Part shown: piece by piece, positions 1 through 8,695 of the stretch | Layout of the letters: each line of letters starts with the position of its first letter | Numbering within the stretch: the first letter of the stretch is position 1 | Assembly (NCBI GenBank): GCA_018224385.1 | Contig: JAGTVB010000351.1 | Span: forward strand, 1-39,273 | Direction: 5' to 3' | Origin: Gammaproteobacteria bacterium | GTDB taxonomy: Bacteria; Pseudomonadota; Gammaproteobacteria; HK1 | Length of the DNA: 39,273 nt | The notes under the pieces: generated by a model | What the model was told of the DNA's origin: nothing | Databases searched by the model: none | What the model saw: the letters and a program-made list of their open reading frames with translations, nothing else | Program-made: the position numbers and the translations under genes

Positions 1-1
1 C

Positions 2-361
2 GATGCTTCCGTGGTCCTAAATGGCGCCCAGAGCGGCATCGAACCCGGTATCGCCGACTACGTGGTGTTGCCGAAGGAGCGGGCCCTGCCCGCGGCCGGA
101 AGGATGGAAGTGCTGCTGGATGCCTCCTCCGCGGATACGGTGCGCATCAAGTCCCTCGAGACGGACAGTGCTGCGGCGGTTGCCGGAATGAAAGCCGGAG
201 ATGCGCTGGTGACGGTGGGCGGGCGGCCCATTCGGGCACTTGCCGATATCAAAATTGCGCTATGGGATAAACTGCCGGGAGATCGCGTGTCGGTGCGCGT
301 GCGGCGCGATCGTAACCTACTTGGGCAAGAGGACCGCGCTTTCGAAGTCGAACTGCGTTGA
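2..361 (+). CDS. C-terminal fragment of a PDZ-domain protein (truncated by window start)
   Basis: Frame is open to the window edge (DASVVLNGAQSG...). PDZ-like core 'VRIKSLETDSAAAVAGMKAGDALVTVGGRPIRALADIKIALWDKLPGDRVSVRVRR'. Confidence 0.7.
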   Translation, partial: DASVVLNGAQSGIEPGIADYVVLPKERALPAAGRMEVLLDASSADTVRIKSLETDSAAAVAGMKAGDALVTVGGRPIRALADIKIALWDKLPGDRVSVRVRRDRNLLGQEDRAFEVELR

Positions 362-574
362 CCGCTTTCCGCTCGCCCATCACCGGCAGTCGCAGAAAAC
401 CCACTGCCGCATAGCGCTGGCGGTCGGAAATAATTTCTGTATACTCAGTTCCCAGAAAGAGTCTTCAGCGCCCACCGCGCAACAAAGCCTTTTCTAAAGA
501 CAATAATCCTTGCGGAAACAAAAAAGCCCAGCAGGCCGGAGAAAGCTAGCGGGCATGTGAGCCCCGGAGTTGGA

Positions 575-2335
575 ATGATGGAAAAAATCCAGACAGACGT
601 TGCTATCGTCGGTGCTGGTGGTGCAGGTCTACGCGCTGCCATTGCGCTGGCCGAGGCTGACCCAAAGCTTCGCATTTCTTTAATTTCTAAGGTCTATCCG
701 ATGCGAAGTCACACGTGCGCCGCTGAGGGAGGCGCCGCGGGTGTCATCAAGCCCGACGACAGCATGGATCTTCACTTCAACGACACCGTCGGCGGAGGGG
801 ACTGGCTGTGTGATCAGGACGCGGTTGAGTATTTCATCAAGGAAGCGCCTAAGGAGCTCACTCAGCTTGAGCACTGGGGCTGTCCTTGGAGCCGGGAAGC
901 GGATGGCTCGGTAGCCGTGCGACCTTTCGGCGGGATGAAGATTAAGCGCACGTGGTTTGCCGCCGACAAGACCGGCTTTCATCTGCTGCATACGCTGTTT
1001 CAAACATCGCTCAAGTATCCATCCATTCAGCGCTTTGACGAACATTATGCAACGGACTTGCTGGTGGATGCCGGTCGTTGTCAGGGATTGACCGCTATCG
1101 AGATGCGCAGCGGCCAGCTGCGGCAGTTTCAGGCGAAGGCTGTGATCATTACCACCGGCGGCGCTGGCCGGATGTTTCCCTTTACCACCAACGGCGCCAT
1201 CAAGACCGGAGACGGAATGGCGATGGCTTACCGCGCCGGTGTGTCCCTAAAGGACATGGAATTTGTTCAGTACCATCCGACCGGCCTGCCCAATACCGGC
1301 ATATTGTTGACCGAAGGTTGCCGCGGCGAGGGCGGAATATTGGTTAACAAGCACAATTACCGGTATCTGCAGGATTACGGTATGGGTCCTGAGACGCCTA
1401 TTGGTCAGCCGGTTCTCAAGACCATGGAGCTTGGTCCGCGGGATCGTCTCAGTCAGGCATTCTGGCATGAGCAGAAGAAAGGCAATACCGTTCCAACCCC
1501 CTGGGGGGACTGCGTGCTCTTGGATATGCGCCACCTCGGTGAAAAGCTCATTGACGAGCGCCTGCCGTTCGTACGCGAACTCGCCACCAGCTATCTTCAA
1601 AAGGACCCGGTCCACGAGCCGATTCCTATTCGGCCGGTTGTGCATTACATGATGGGCGGTATTCACACCGACATCAATGCGGCGACGGTGCTGCCGGGGT
1701 TGTTTGCAGCGGGCGAATGTGCGTGCGTAACCATTAATGGGGCAAATCGGCTCGGCTCGAACTCATTAACCGAGCTTCTCGTGTTCGGTAAGCGGGCCGC
1801 GCTGAGTGCGGTAGAGTACATTGGCTCCGGGGTGACACCAAATGATGCGGCCATCACGAAGCAAGCGGAGCGAGTTCAGGGCCGAATCCGTACGCTCTTT
1901 GAGAAGAGTGGTGGAACGGAATCCATTTCCGGTTTGCGCAAGGAAATGACGGATAGCATGGAAGAGCACGCGGGTATTTACAGAACCGCAGAGGGCCTGC
2001 AATCCGCGTGTGCCAAGATTGGCGAGCTCAGGCTTCGCTATGCAGATATAGAGCTGCATGACAAGACGAATGTCTACAATACCGATCTGCTGCAAGCGCT
2101 TGAACTCGGCGCGATGCTCGATTGTGCAGAAGCCGTAGCGGTCGGCGCGCTGGAACGAAAGGAATCCCGTGGTGCCCATCAGCGATTGGATTTTGAAGCG
2201 CGCGATGATCAGAACTACCTGAAACACACGCTGGCTCATTATCACCCTAACGAGCCCCCACGGATCGAATATCTGGATGTGGTGATAACCAAGTCCCAGC
2301 CAAGCGTGCGTGATTATTCAGGAGCGAAGAAATGA
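575..2335 (+). CDS. frdA: Fumarate reductase flavoprotein subunit FrdA
   Basis: FAD-binding [67 protein letters not shown]. Followed by FrdB and E. coli-type FrdC and FrdD. ATG 575 chosen over the GTG at 557. Confidence 0.95.
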   Translation: MMEKIQTDVAIVGAGGAGLRAAIALAEADPKLRISLISKVYPMRSHTCAAEGGAAGVIKPDDSMDLHFNDTVGGGDWLCDQDAVEYFIKEAPKELTQLEHWGCPWSREADGSVAVRPFGGMKIKRTWFAADKTGFHLLHTLFQTSLKYPSIQRFDEHYATDLLVDAGRCQGLTAIEMRSGQLRQFQAKAVIITTGGAGRMFPFTTNGAIKTGDGMAMAYRAGVSLKDMEFVQYHPTGLPNTGILLTEGCRGEGGILVNKHNYRYLQDYGMGPETPIGQPVLKTMELGPRDRLSQAFWHEQKKGNTVPTPWGDCVLLDMRHLGEKLIDERLPFVRELATSYLQKDPVHEPIPIRPVVHYMMGGIHTDINAATVLPGLFAAGECACVTINGANRLGSNSLTELLVFGKRAALSAVEYIGSGVTPNDAAITKQAERVQGRIRTLFEKSGGTESISGLRKEMTDSMEEHAGIYRTAEGLQSACAKIGELRLRYADIELHDKTNVYNTDLLQALELGAMLDCAEAVAVGALERKESRGAHQRLDFEARDDQNYLKHTLAHYHPNEPPRIEYLDVVITKSQPSVRDYSGAKK

Positions 2336-3075
2336 GCGAACGGCAGATTCAGCTGGAAGTCTTGCGCTATAACCCTGAGACCGATAGCGAGCCGCGCTTC
2401 CAGACCTATTCGGTGCCCTGCGAGGCGGAATGGGTGGTTCTTGATGCGCTGAACTATGTCAAGGACCATCTGGACACCACGCTAAGTTACCGGTGGTCCT
2501 GTCACATGGCGGTATGCGGCAGCTGTGGCATGATGATAAATGGTGAACCCACACTTTCCTGCAAGGCGTTCCTGCGAGATTATCCGGATACTATTCGCGT
2601 GGAACCCCTCGTGCACTTTCCCATTGAACGGGATTTGGTCACGGTCATCGATGATTTCATGGAAAAGCTTAATCGCGTCAAACCCTATCTCATTCCCAAA
2701 GAGGCGCGAACGATCGCCGAAGGCGAATACCGGCAGTCTCCCGCAGAGCTTAAGCGGTTTAAACAGTACACACTGTGTATCAATTGCATGCTGTGTTATT
2801 CCGCGTGTCCCGAATATGGGTTGATACCGGATTTCATTGGTCCCGCAGCGATTGCGTTGGCGCACCGTTATAACAGTGATTCGCGCGATGGCGGGCGCGA
2901 GCAGCGCCAGCAGGTTATTGCGACCAAGGAGGGTGTCTGGGAATGTTCATTTGTCGGCGCATGCTCTGAGGTGTGCCCAAAGCACGTCGATCCGGCCGCC
3001 GCGCTACAGCAAGTGAAGATTGCGAGCACCGTGGATTGGTACAAAGAGCACTTGATGCCGTGGGGGAAGTCATGA
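2332..3075 (+). CDS. frdB: Fumarate reductase iron-sulfur subunit FrdB
   Basis: 2Fe-2S ([16 protein letters not shown]) and [15 protein letters not shown] plus [11 protein letters not shown] cluster motifs. ATGA overlap with frdA. Confidence 0.95.
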   Translation: MSERQIQLEVLRYNPETDSEPRFQTYSVPCEAEWVVLDALNYVKDHLDTTLSYRWSCHMAVCGSCGMMINGEPTLSCKAFLRDYPDTIRVEPLVHFPIERDLVTVIDDFMEKLNRVKPYLIPKEARTIAEGEYRQSPAELKRFKQYTLCINCMLCYSACPEYGLIPDFIGPAAIALAHRYNSDSRDGGREQRQQVIATKEGVWECSFVGACSEVCPKHVDPAAALQQVKIASTVDWYKEHLMPWGKS

Positions 3076-3464
3076 GCCGTAAACCATACGTGCGAGAGGT
3101 TCCGAAGACCACCTGGTATTTCCGGCAGGGACGCTACATGCGCTACATGGGGCGCGAAGTGACCTGTATTTTTGTGGGTGCCTACGCGCTGTTTTTGCTG
3201 GTTGCAATTAAGCGCTTATCGGAAGGGCGAGCGGCATACGAGGCTTTTCTCGAAGGCCTCAGCAGTCCGGCGGGCATTCTATTTCAGGTCGTCACGCTTA
3301 TTTTTGTTCTGTACCACGCGACGTCCTGGTTCAATTTGACTCCAAAGGCAATGCCTGTCCAGAGGGGTGAACAGTTCCTGCCAGGGGGCGTCATTGTTGG
3401 CGCTCACTACGCTGGCTGGGTAGTCGTGTCACTTGTTGTTTTGTTTTTGGCGGGGGTGTTCTAG
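3072..3464 (+). CDS. frdC: Fumarate reductase membrane subunit FrdC
   Basis: [43 protein letters not shown]..., three TM segments, E. coli FrdC-like. ATGA overlap with frdB. Confidence 0.92.
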   Translation: MSRKPYVREVPKTTWYFRQGRYMRYMGREVTCIFVGAYALFLLVAIKRLSEGRAAYEAFLEGLSSPAGILFQVVTLIFVLYHATSWFNLTPKAMPVQRGEQFLPGGVIVGAHYAGWVVVSLVVLFLAGVF

Positions 3465-3466
3465 TC

Positions 3467-3808
3467 ATGGCAAAGTCGAACAAGCCCATCGTTTGGGGAC
3501 TATTTGCTGCGGGAGGCACCCTAACCGCTTTCTTTCTTCCGGCGCTGATCGTCCTGACGTTGCTGGCGGCACTCGGTTATGTGCCCGATTTATTGGCGTA
3601 TGAAAACATGCGCGCGTTTGCTGAGCACTGGTTCGGCAAATTGGTGCTGTTCGTCATAGTCTCTCTGTCCCTGTGGCATGCCGCACATCGCCTGCGGATT
3701 ACCTTGCATGACTTTGGCTTCCGCAGTGATACGCTGATTGCCAGCGCTGTTTATTTAGTTGCGGCGCTCGGCACGATTGCAGCGATTGTCTATTTATTAC
3801 GAATTTAA
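3467..3808 (+). CDS. frdD: Fumarate reductase membrane subunit FrdD
   Basis: MAKSNKPIVWGLFAAGGTLTAFFLPALIVL...HAAHRLRITLHDFG, FrdD-like, directly after frdC. Confidence 0.92.
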   Translation: MAKSNKPIVWGLFAAGGTLTAFFLPALIVLTLLAALGYVPDLLAYENMRAFAEHWFGKLVLFVIVSLSLWHAAHRLRITLHDFGFRSDTLIASAVYLVAALGTIAAIVYLLRI

Positions 3809-3884
3809 CAATAACGACAAGAGGTTTGAGATCCCGTTAGGGGCCCTCCGGTAGCCTGGTGATAAGCGCTCAGCAGCACAGGTT

Positions 3885-3912
3885 CGCTGCCAGCGAAGGC
3901 AGCGCATTTTAG
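3885..3912 (+). terminator. Possible intrinsic terminator downstream of frdD
   Basis: CGCTGCC-AGCGAA-GGCAGCG perfect 7-bp stem followed by CATTTTAGG. The T-tract is short and weak. Confidence 0.35.
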
Positions 3913-4233
3913 GCGCTCTGTTGCACTCCCAACGACGCTGCCATGCTTTAGGATGCCTAACGGCGGCACGCCGTAGATTCTTCCAGACAAATCTGCGTGC
4001 GTGCTTTCTGTAGGATTAATGGGATCTGTTTTGCCGACAATCGCCCACGGCATCGCTCATCGACCGGGTTTCGACCTGGATCCGAAGATCGCGATTGTAA
4101 CAAGCCCGATCCTTTTTCTGCGGCCTCTGCGCCGTGTCGGCGTTGCAGAGTATCCCCAAAAGAGCCGCTCGAATACTGGGTCGACTTGCGGAGCACAGTG
4201 CGACGGCCCAGACCATCAGTGGAGAGCATTGGT

Positions 4234-4974
4234 ATGGAAAAAACGATACCGATAGAGGGAGTCAAGACCTGTTCGCCGATCCGGCGTTATGAACCGTCAA
4301 CGGATATACCGCTACCAAAGTATTTGGAGCAGACCTATTGGTGGGCCTACTTGCACCCAAATGCGGTGCGTGTTTTCGAACGCCAATGGCTGGTGAACTT
4401 GATTCTGTGGGGCAACTTTACGGTACTGCGCGATGCCGCCTTGGGGGAGATGGAATCACCGATTAGCGGTAATGTGCTGCAGGTTGCTTGCGTCTATGGC
4501 GACTTTTCTCAGCAAGTGGCGCGCCGCTTGGGACCACAGGGGCACTTGGATGTGATCGATGTGGCACCGGTACAGTTAGAGAACCTCATCAGCAAGGTGA
4601 AAGATTATTCTAACGTCTCCTTGCACCATCGGGACTCGACCGACCTTGGCTTTGCCGATGATAGCTATGATCACGTGGTGGTATTCTTTCTCCTTCACGA
4701 ACAACCCGCAAGTGCACGTATCCGCACCATCGAGGAAGCACTTCGAGTGGTCAAGCCGGACGGTAAAGTCATTTTCGTTGATTATCATAGCCCAAACTGG
4801 TTTAACCCTTTTCGCTACGTCATGATCCCGATTCTGACTTTCCTGGAACCGTTTGCTTTAGACCTGTGGCGAAATGATATCGTTGGCTGGATACGCAAGC
4901 CATCGCGAGCGAAAAAAGTGCACAAAGAAACGTTTTTTGGAGGGTTGTATCAGAAGGTGGTCGTTACTGTTTGA
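4234..4974 (+). CDS. rquA: RquA, rhodoquinone biosynthesis enzyme (class I methyltransferase-like fold)
   Basis: YWWAYLHPNAVRVFERQWLVNLILWGNF, VLQVACVYGDFSQQVARRLG (non-canonical motif I), IDVAPVQLENL, VVVFFLLHEQP, FFGGLYQKVV. Start taken at ATG 4234 (246 aa) rather than the upstream extension. Confidence 0.88.
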   Translation: MEKTIPIEGVKTCSPIRRYEPSTDIPLPKYLEQTYWWAYLHPNAVRVFERQWLVNLILWGNFTVLRDAALGEMESPISGNVLQVACVYGDFSQQVARRLGPQGHLDVIDVAPVQLENLISKVKDYSNVSLHHRDSTDLGFADDSYDHVVVFFLLHEQPASARIRTIEEALRVVKPDGKVIFVDYHSPNWFNPFRYVMIPILTFLEPFALDLWRNDIVGWIRKPSRAKKVHKETFFGGLYQKVVVTV

Positions 4975-5023
4975 CTGCGCAGGATTGGGTGGCGGGTTCA
5001 CCTTATAGCGGTTCTTCGTTGCA

Positions 5024-5125
5024 GGCCGCCCATCTCCCGGCCTCGAGTGGCGCCGTGAATCATCCCCTGTAGATTTGGGTCCGGCATCCGTGCCGAACAC
5101 CCTTGTGGCCGGAAGATGGGCGGCC
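5024..5125. repeat. Second repeat family, copy 1: inverted arms around a conserved inner segment
   Basis: Arms ggccgcccatctcccggcc (5024-5042) / ggccggaagatgggcggcc (5107-5125), 18 of 19 paired. Inner GTGAATCATCCCCTGTAG...GGTCCGGCATCCGTGCCGAACAC matches the copy near 22803-22900 in inverted orientation. Confidence 0.7.
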
Positions 5126-5188
5126 CCATCGGCGAACCCTGGCGGAAGCCGCTGAGCCGGGCTCTGGTATCGATCAACACCACCTTGG

Positions 5189-5581
5189 TTAATCAGGAAT
5201 CATCTGCAAGTGTTTTCGGAGCGCGCCGCTATTGACCGGGTAGGGCAGGGCGGCATAGATCGAGAAGCGACTCCGTACTCGCTCAAACTGATGCAAGTAC
5301 TGAGGTTCATAAAACACAATGACTTTTGTCTTGGGCTGGCGCTGCACCGCCGCCAGCAGGGATTCCAAATTGCTGGTTCGGTCCCGAAAGTCGGACTGGT
5401 AGTTGAACTCCGCCACGACGACTCTGGGTTGCGTCTTCTTCATCGCGGCCAGAGCCTTGCGCAACGAACGCGCGCTCAATACTTCGAAGCCGGCCTCCGC
5501 GTAAAGGGGAGCGAAGTTGGGATAGCCCCCAAGCTCAATGATCGACAGCAAAGTGCCTCTTGAAGATGGCTTGTTGTCCAT
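5189..5581 (-). CDS. Receiver-like (pseudo-receiver) domain protein
   Basis: 130 aa with alternating alpha/beta pattern resembling a CheY-type fold: 'LLSIIELGGYPNFAPLYAEAGFEVLSARSLRKALAAMKKTQPRVVVAEFNY...TKVIVFYEP'. Confidence 0.5.
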   Translation of the reverse strand: MDNKPSSRGTLLSIIELGGYPNFAPLYAEAGFEVLSARSLRKALAAMKKTQPRVVVAEFNYQSDFRDRTSNLESLLAAVQRQPKTKVIVFYEPQYLHQFERVRSRFSIYAALPYPVNSGALRKHLQMIPD

Positions 5582-5909
5582 CGCCTGCAGATTTCCTTCA
5601 GCTTTCGCAGAAAAATCAGTTTACACTATTCTCGATGGCCTCCCGGCGTCTTGGGCTGTCTGTTTGTGTACGTGATTGCTTTTGTTTGACTTTGGCGCGC
5701 AACGGGTGGCACACAATCAGAATGTTTTGACAGACCAACAATGAATCCGTATGCTGTTGATCCGTATACCATTGAAGCACATATGCGGCGCCGATTGAAG
5801 GGCCCTTATCGCCGCCCGACGAGCTCAGCACCTAACGCCGTCATGAGCAGTGCAGAAATTGGGTAAATCAGCCCCACCTCTGCTGGATAACTTTTGATTG
5901 GGAAAGCCC

Positions 5910-6278
5910 ATGGGAAGTAACAAGAAGATTGTCTATGGCGTGATCATCTTGGGCACCCTTCTGGCAGCGGCGATCTCCCTGGTACCCCATTACAACGCAG
6001 GACATCGGTTTGCTTTTGGGCCATTTCTTTGGAGCATGGTGCCATATTACGCCTATTTGCTGCTGAGTGGAGTCGCCTCCGGTAAACGGCTGATATTGCC
6101 CGGTGTGCTGATGATCAGCATCGATGTTATCGCCAAGGGCTATCAAGCCTTCAACCGTGACTCACCCTTGGGTGAGGCGCTCGGCCTGTATATACCCGTT
6201 GTTTTGCTTGTGGTGTTAGCAGCGGGGTATGTTATCGGCGCTAAACAAGAGACGGGCAAGTCAGAAATCGTCAGATAG
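5910..6278 (+). CDS. Small membrane protein of unknown function
   Basis: About four hydrophobic segments: KIVYGVIILGTLLAAAISLV, FLWSMVPYYAYLLLSGVA, LILPGVLMISIDVIA, LGLYIPVVLLVVLAAGYVIGA. Confidence 0.6.
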   Translation: MGSNKKIVYGVIILGTLLAAAISLVPHYNAGHRFAFGPFLWSMVPYYAYLLLSGVASGKRLILPGVLMISIDVIAKGYQAFNRDSPLGEALGLYIPVVLLVVLAAGYVIGAKQETGKSEIVR

Positions 6279-6307
6279 CATCATCGCCAATGGCAGATGC
6301 TGTGCTC

Positions 6308-6344
6308 AGAGGATGGTTTAGAACCTGCTGCGCTTGCCTTAGGG
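6308..6344 (+). repeat. Dispersed MITE/REP-like repeat, single end (copy A)
   Basis: AGAGGATGGTTTAGAACCTGCTGCGCTTGCCTTAGGG; aligns with copy B and others. Confidence 0.65.
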
Positions 6345-6386
6345 TCGAAGTTCAGTGTACACCTCAAGGCAAGGAGTCCTCGCGCA

Positions 6387-6713
6387 ATGATGCTTGATGT
6401 TTATTTCGAAGATCAGCACTATCAGCTTGAGGTGGACGAGGCTCTTGTGCGCCAAGGAAAAGAGTTTTTTGAGAGGATAGATCGGGACATGGACGCCGGT
6501 TGGCAGATGGGTCCGTCTTTTGTTGACGAGCTCGGCGATAAAAACCGCGCCCAGATTGCGGCGTCGAAGCTCATGATCGCATTGGAAAATCGCAATGAGG
6601 CCATGAGTAAGGCGATGTCCGCCTACATTGTGTTTCGTCTGCCACGCGTCAGTGCTGTGCACATCGACACGACCGGGCAAATGCTCAATACCGAGTTTGT
6701 GATGAGGGAATGA
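6387..6713 (+). CDS. Conserved-looking hypothetical protein
   Basis: ATG 6387: MMLDVYFEDQHYQLEVDEALVRQGKEFFERIDRDMDAGWQMG... The upstream part of the ORF overlaps repeat copy A, so the shorter start is preferred. Confidence 0.6.
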   Translation: MMLDVYFEDQHYQLEVDEALVRQGKEFFERIDRDMDAGWQMGPSFVDELGDKNRAQIAASKLMIALENRNEAMSKAMSAYIVFRLPRVSAVHIDTTGQMLNTEFVMRE

Positions 6714-6741
6714 GTAGCCAAAGTTGGCTCGGGCGCATAGC

Positions 6742-6895
6742 CTAAGAGGATGTTTTAAAACCGGCTGCGCTTGCCATAGCGACATTGTGCGGAAGGTCGC
6801 GATCCTCATCGTATCTCCCCTTGTACATCCCGACAGCTCGCCGCCGTACGCTTCGCTCTGGCGGCCCTCACGACAGTTTTAAAGCCGCTTTCTAG
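6742..6895. repeat. Dispersed MITE/REP-like element, both ends (copy B)
   Basis: Left end CTAAGAGGATGTTTTAAAACCGGCTGCGCTTGCCATAGCG; right end (reverse complement) CTAGAAAGCGGCTTTAAAACTGTCGTG. Confidence 0.7.
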
Positions 6896-7871
6896 TTGCC
6901 GACGTAATCTCCTGTAAGAATCGGGCCGCTTCTTGAAATGCCTGCTTCGTACACTGGCGGTTGGCAAAATACAAGAAGCCGTGATAGGCATCCGGATATA
7001 TCGATTTGCCAAGGAAAACCATTCTTGTTTTGACCCCTTTGCTCTGTAGCGCCCGCGCATATTGCTTGGATTGCTTCCATAGGCTGTCTTTTTCCCCAAC
7101 GCAGAGGAAAGTGGGAGGCAGGGTGTGCGTTACATATTTTATCGGCGATAGCAGATTAGCGAGTTCCGTGAAAGGCCGAGTTTGATCCTCCGATAAGAAG
7201 TTACGCACATACGTTCTGATAAAGGGGAACCCGGTATGCATTACCGCATTAAAATTATACAAACCATAAAAGAGCAGCAGGCCTTTCAAGGCCGTTCGCG
7301 GAACGGTCCGTTCTACTCCCACATGATTAAATAGCTCGCGCTTTTCCAGCGCGCTTGCATACCAGCTGGCGTGCAACGCACCTGCGGAGTCTCCCGCCAA
7401 GACAATTTGCTGGCAGTCACCGCCATAATCGCCCGCATGCTGGTATGTCCAAGCGATGGCATTAGCGACGTCTTGTGTTTGTGCCACATAGCGATACTTA
7501 GGCGCGAGGCGATAATTTACATTGAATGTCACATAGCCGTAATCAGCTAGAGTACGGCAGATTCCGTTATAGCCGTTTTTATCGCCCACCAGGAACCCAC
7601 CCCCATGAAAGTAGATCAAAACTGGGTAGAGGTGCGTTTGTTTCCCTCGTGGCTGGAAAATGTTGATTCTTTGTTTGCGATGCGTCCCATACGCCGCTTC
7701 AGCGTCCGGATCCTTGTCTCCTTGCCAGTTCCTCTGCAGAATTAATTGGTTACCAATGATGTCCAGAGAATGGAATAATGCCTTTAGGGCATAAGCTTTA
7801 AGAGCGCTGGCAGTGAAGTTTTGCTTAACGCTGGTCTGCGTTACCATGGGGCCGCCGATTGCGAGGCGCAT
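6879..7871 (-). CDS. Alpha/beta hydrolase (HSL-like lipase/esterase)
   Basis: Oxyanion HGGGFLVGDKNGYN, nucleophile elbow GDSAGA, CVGEKDSLW, catalytic His in DAYHGFLYF. Confidence 0.88.
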   Translation of the reverse strand: MRLAIGGPMVTQTSVKQNFTASALKAYALKALFHSLDIIGNQLILQRNWQGDKDPDAEAAYGTHRKQRINIFQPRGKQTHLYPVLIYFHGGGFLVGDKNGYNGICRTLADYGYVTFNVNYRLAPKYRYVAQTQDVANAIAWTYQHAGDYGGDCQQIVLAGDSAGALHASWYASALEKRELFNHVGVERTVPRTALKGLLLFYGLYNFNAVMHTGFPFIRTYVRNFLSEDQTRPFTELANLLSPIKYVTHTLPPTFLCVGEKDSLWKQSKQYARALQSKGVKTRMVFLGKSIYPDAYHGFLYFANRQCTKQAFQEAARFLQEITSATRKRL

Positions 7872-7937
7872 CGATGATTTGATTGCGACCGATGGCCATG
7901 ATATTCAGTTGAAGTCTTCAGCGGGCGGGCCTCCTTC

Positions 7938-8594
7938 ATGACAACAGCTCCAGCTATCCGAAAGTATGATCCATCGCGTGGCGATCGGGGAGAGATCGCA
8001 ACAATATGTTGTGACGCCGCCTTCTTGGGATCGCCGATCGATCCCATTTTCTCCGATCGATCGTGGTTTGCTAATGCTATGGTGACACCCTATCTCCTTT
8101 GGGAGCCTGAACACACATGGGTCGCCGAGTATGACGGCCATCTGGTAGGGTATTTGACCGGGTCTTTGACCGAAACATTTGGTTATGTGCGCGCTTATAT
8201 GTTGGCCACTCAAGTCCTGGTGGAGCTGATTTCCCGGTACGTGACAGGCAGGTACGACGCTCACCCTAGAAGTAAGCGCTTTGTCGAGTTCGTCATCAAT
8301 CAGGGATTGTTGCAAATTCCCAAGCACCCGCAGAATGCCGCACATTTCCATTTTAACGTTTCTGCCTCACATCGGCATCAAGGATTAGGGGGCCGGCTGT
8401 TATCGACGTTTGAGGAGACGCTCAAGGCCAAGGGTAAGCGGCGTTACTATGCGGAAGTCATGTCCTCAGCGACCGAGAAATCAGAGCGCCACTTCGCAGC
8501 ACTGGGTTACCGAATCTATGATAAGGTAAAGACCACCATCTTCGAGCCTGAGGTGACTGATCTGTATGTGCTTTGCGTTGTACGCGACATTTAG
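7938..8594 (+). CDS. GNAT-family N-acetyltransferase
   Basis: Acetyl-CoA binding 'VSASHRHQGLGGRLLSTFEETLKAKG' and 'SERHFAALGYRIYDKVKT'. Confidence 0.8.
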   Translation: MTTAPAIRKYDPSRGDRGEIATICCDAAFLGSPIDPIFSDRSWFANAMVTPYLLWEPEHTWVAEYDGHLVGYLTGSLTETFGYVRAYMLATQVLVELISRYVTGRYDAHPRSKRFVEFVINQGLLQIPKHPQNAAHFHFNVSASHRHQGLGGRLLSTFEETLKAKGKRRYYAEVMSSATEKSERHFAALGYRIYDKVKTTIFEPEVTDLYVLCVVRDI

Positions 8595-8695
8595 AAGGTG
8601 CATTGAGACCATCGCGATCGCAGACCGTCGGATCTGCTGTGGAACGTGATGTTTACTGCGGTGCAAAGACCAGCTGATGAAAGGATAAGATTGCT

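Noticed and set aside
575-3808. Succinate dehydrogenase (sdhCDAB) instead of fumarate reductase
   Set aside because: Gene order A-B-C-D and the FrdC/FrdD-type membrane subunits match QFR, and rquA is adjacent.
8035-8065. GATCGATC direct repeats
   Set aside because: Short, within GNAT coding sequence, likely chance.
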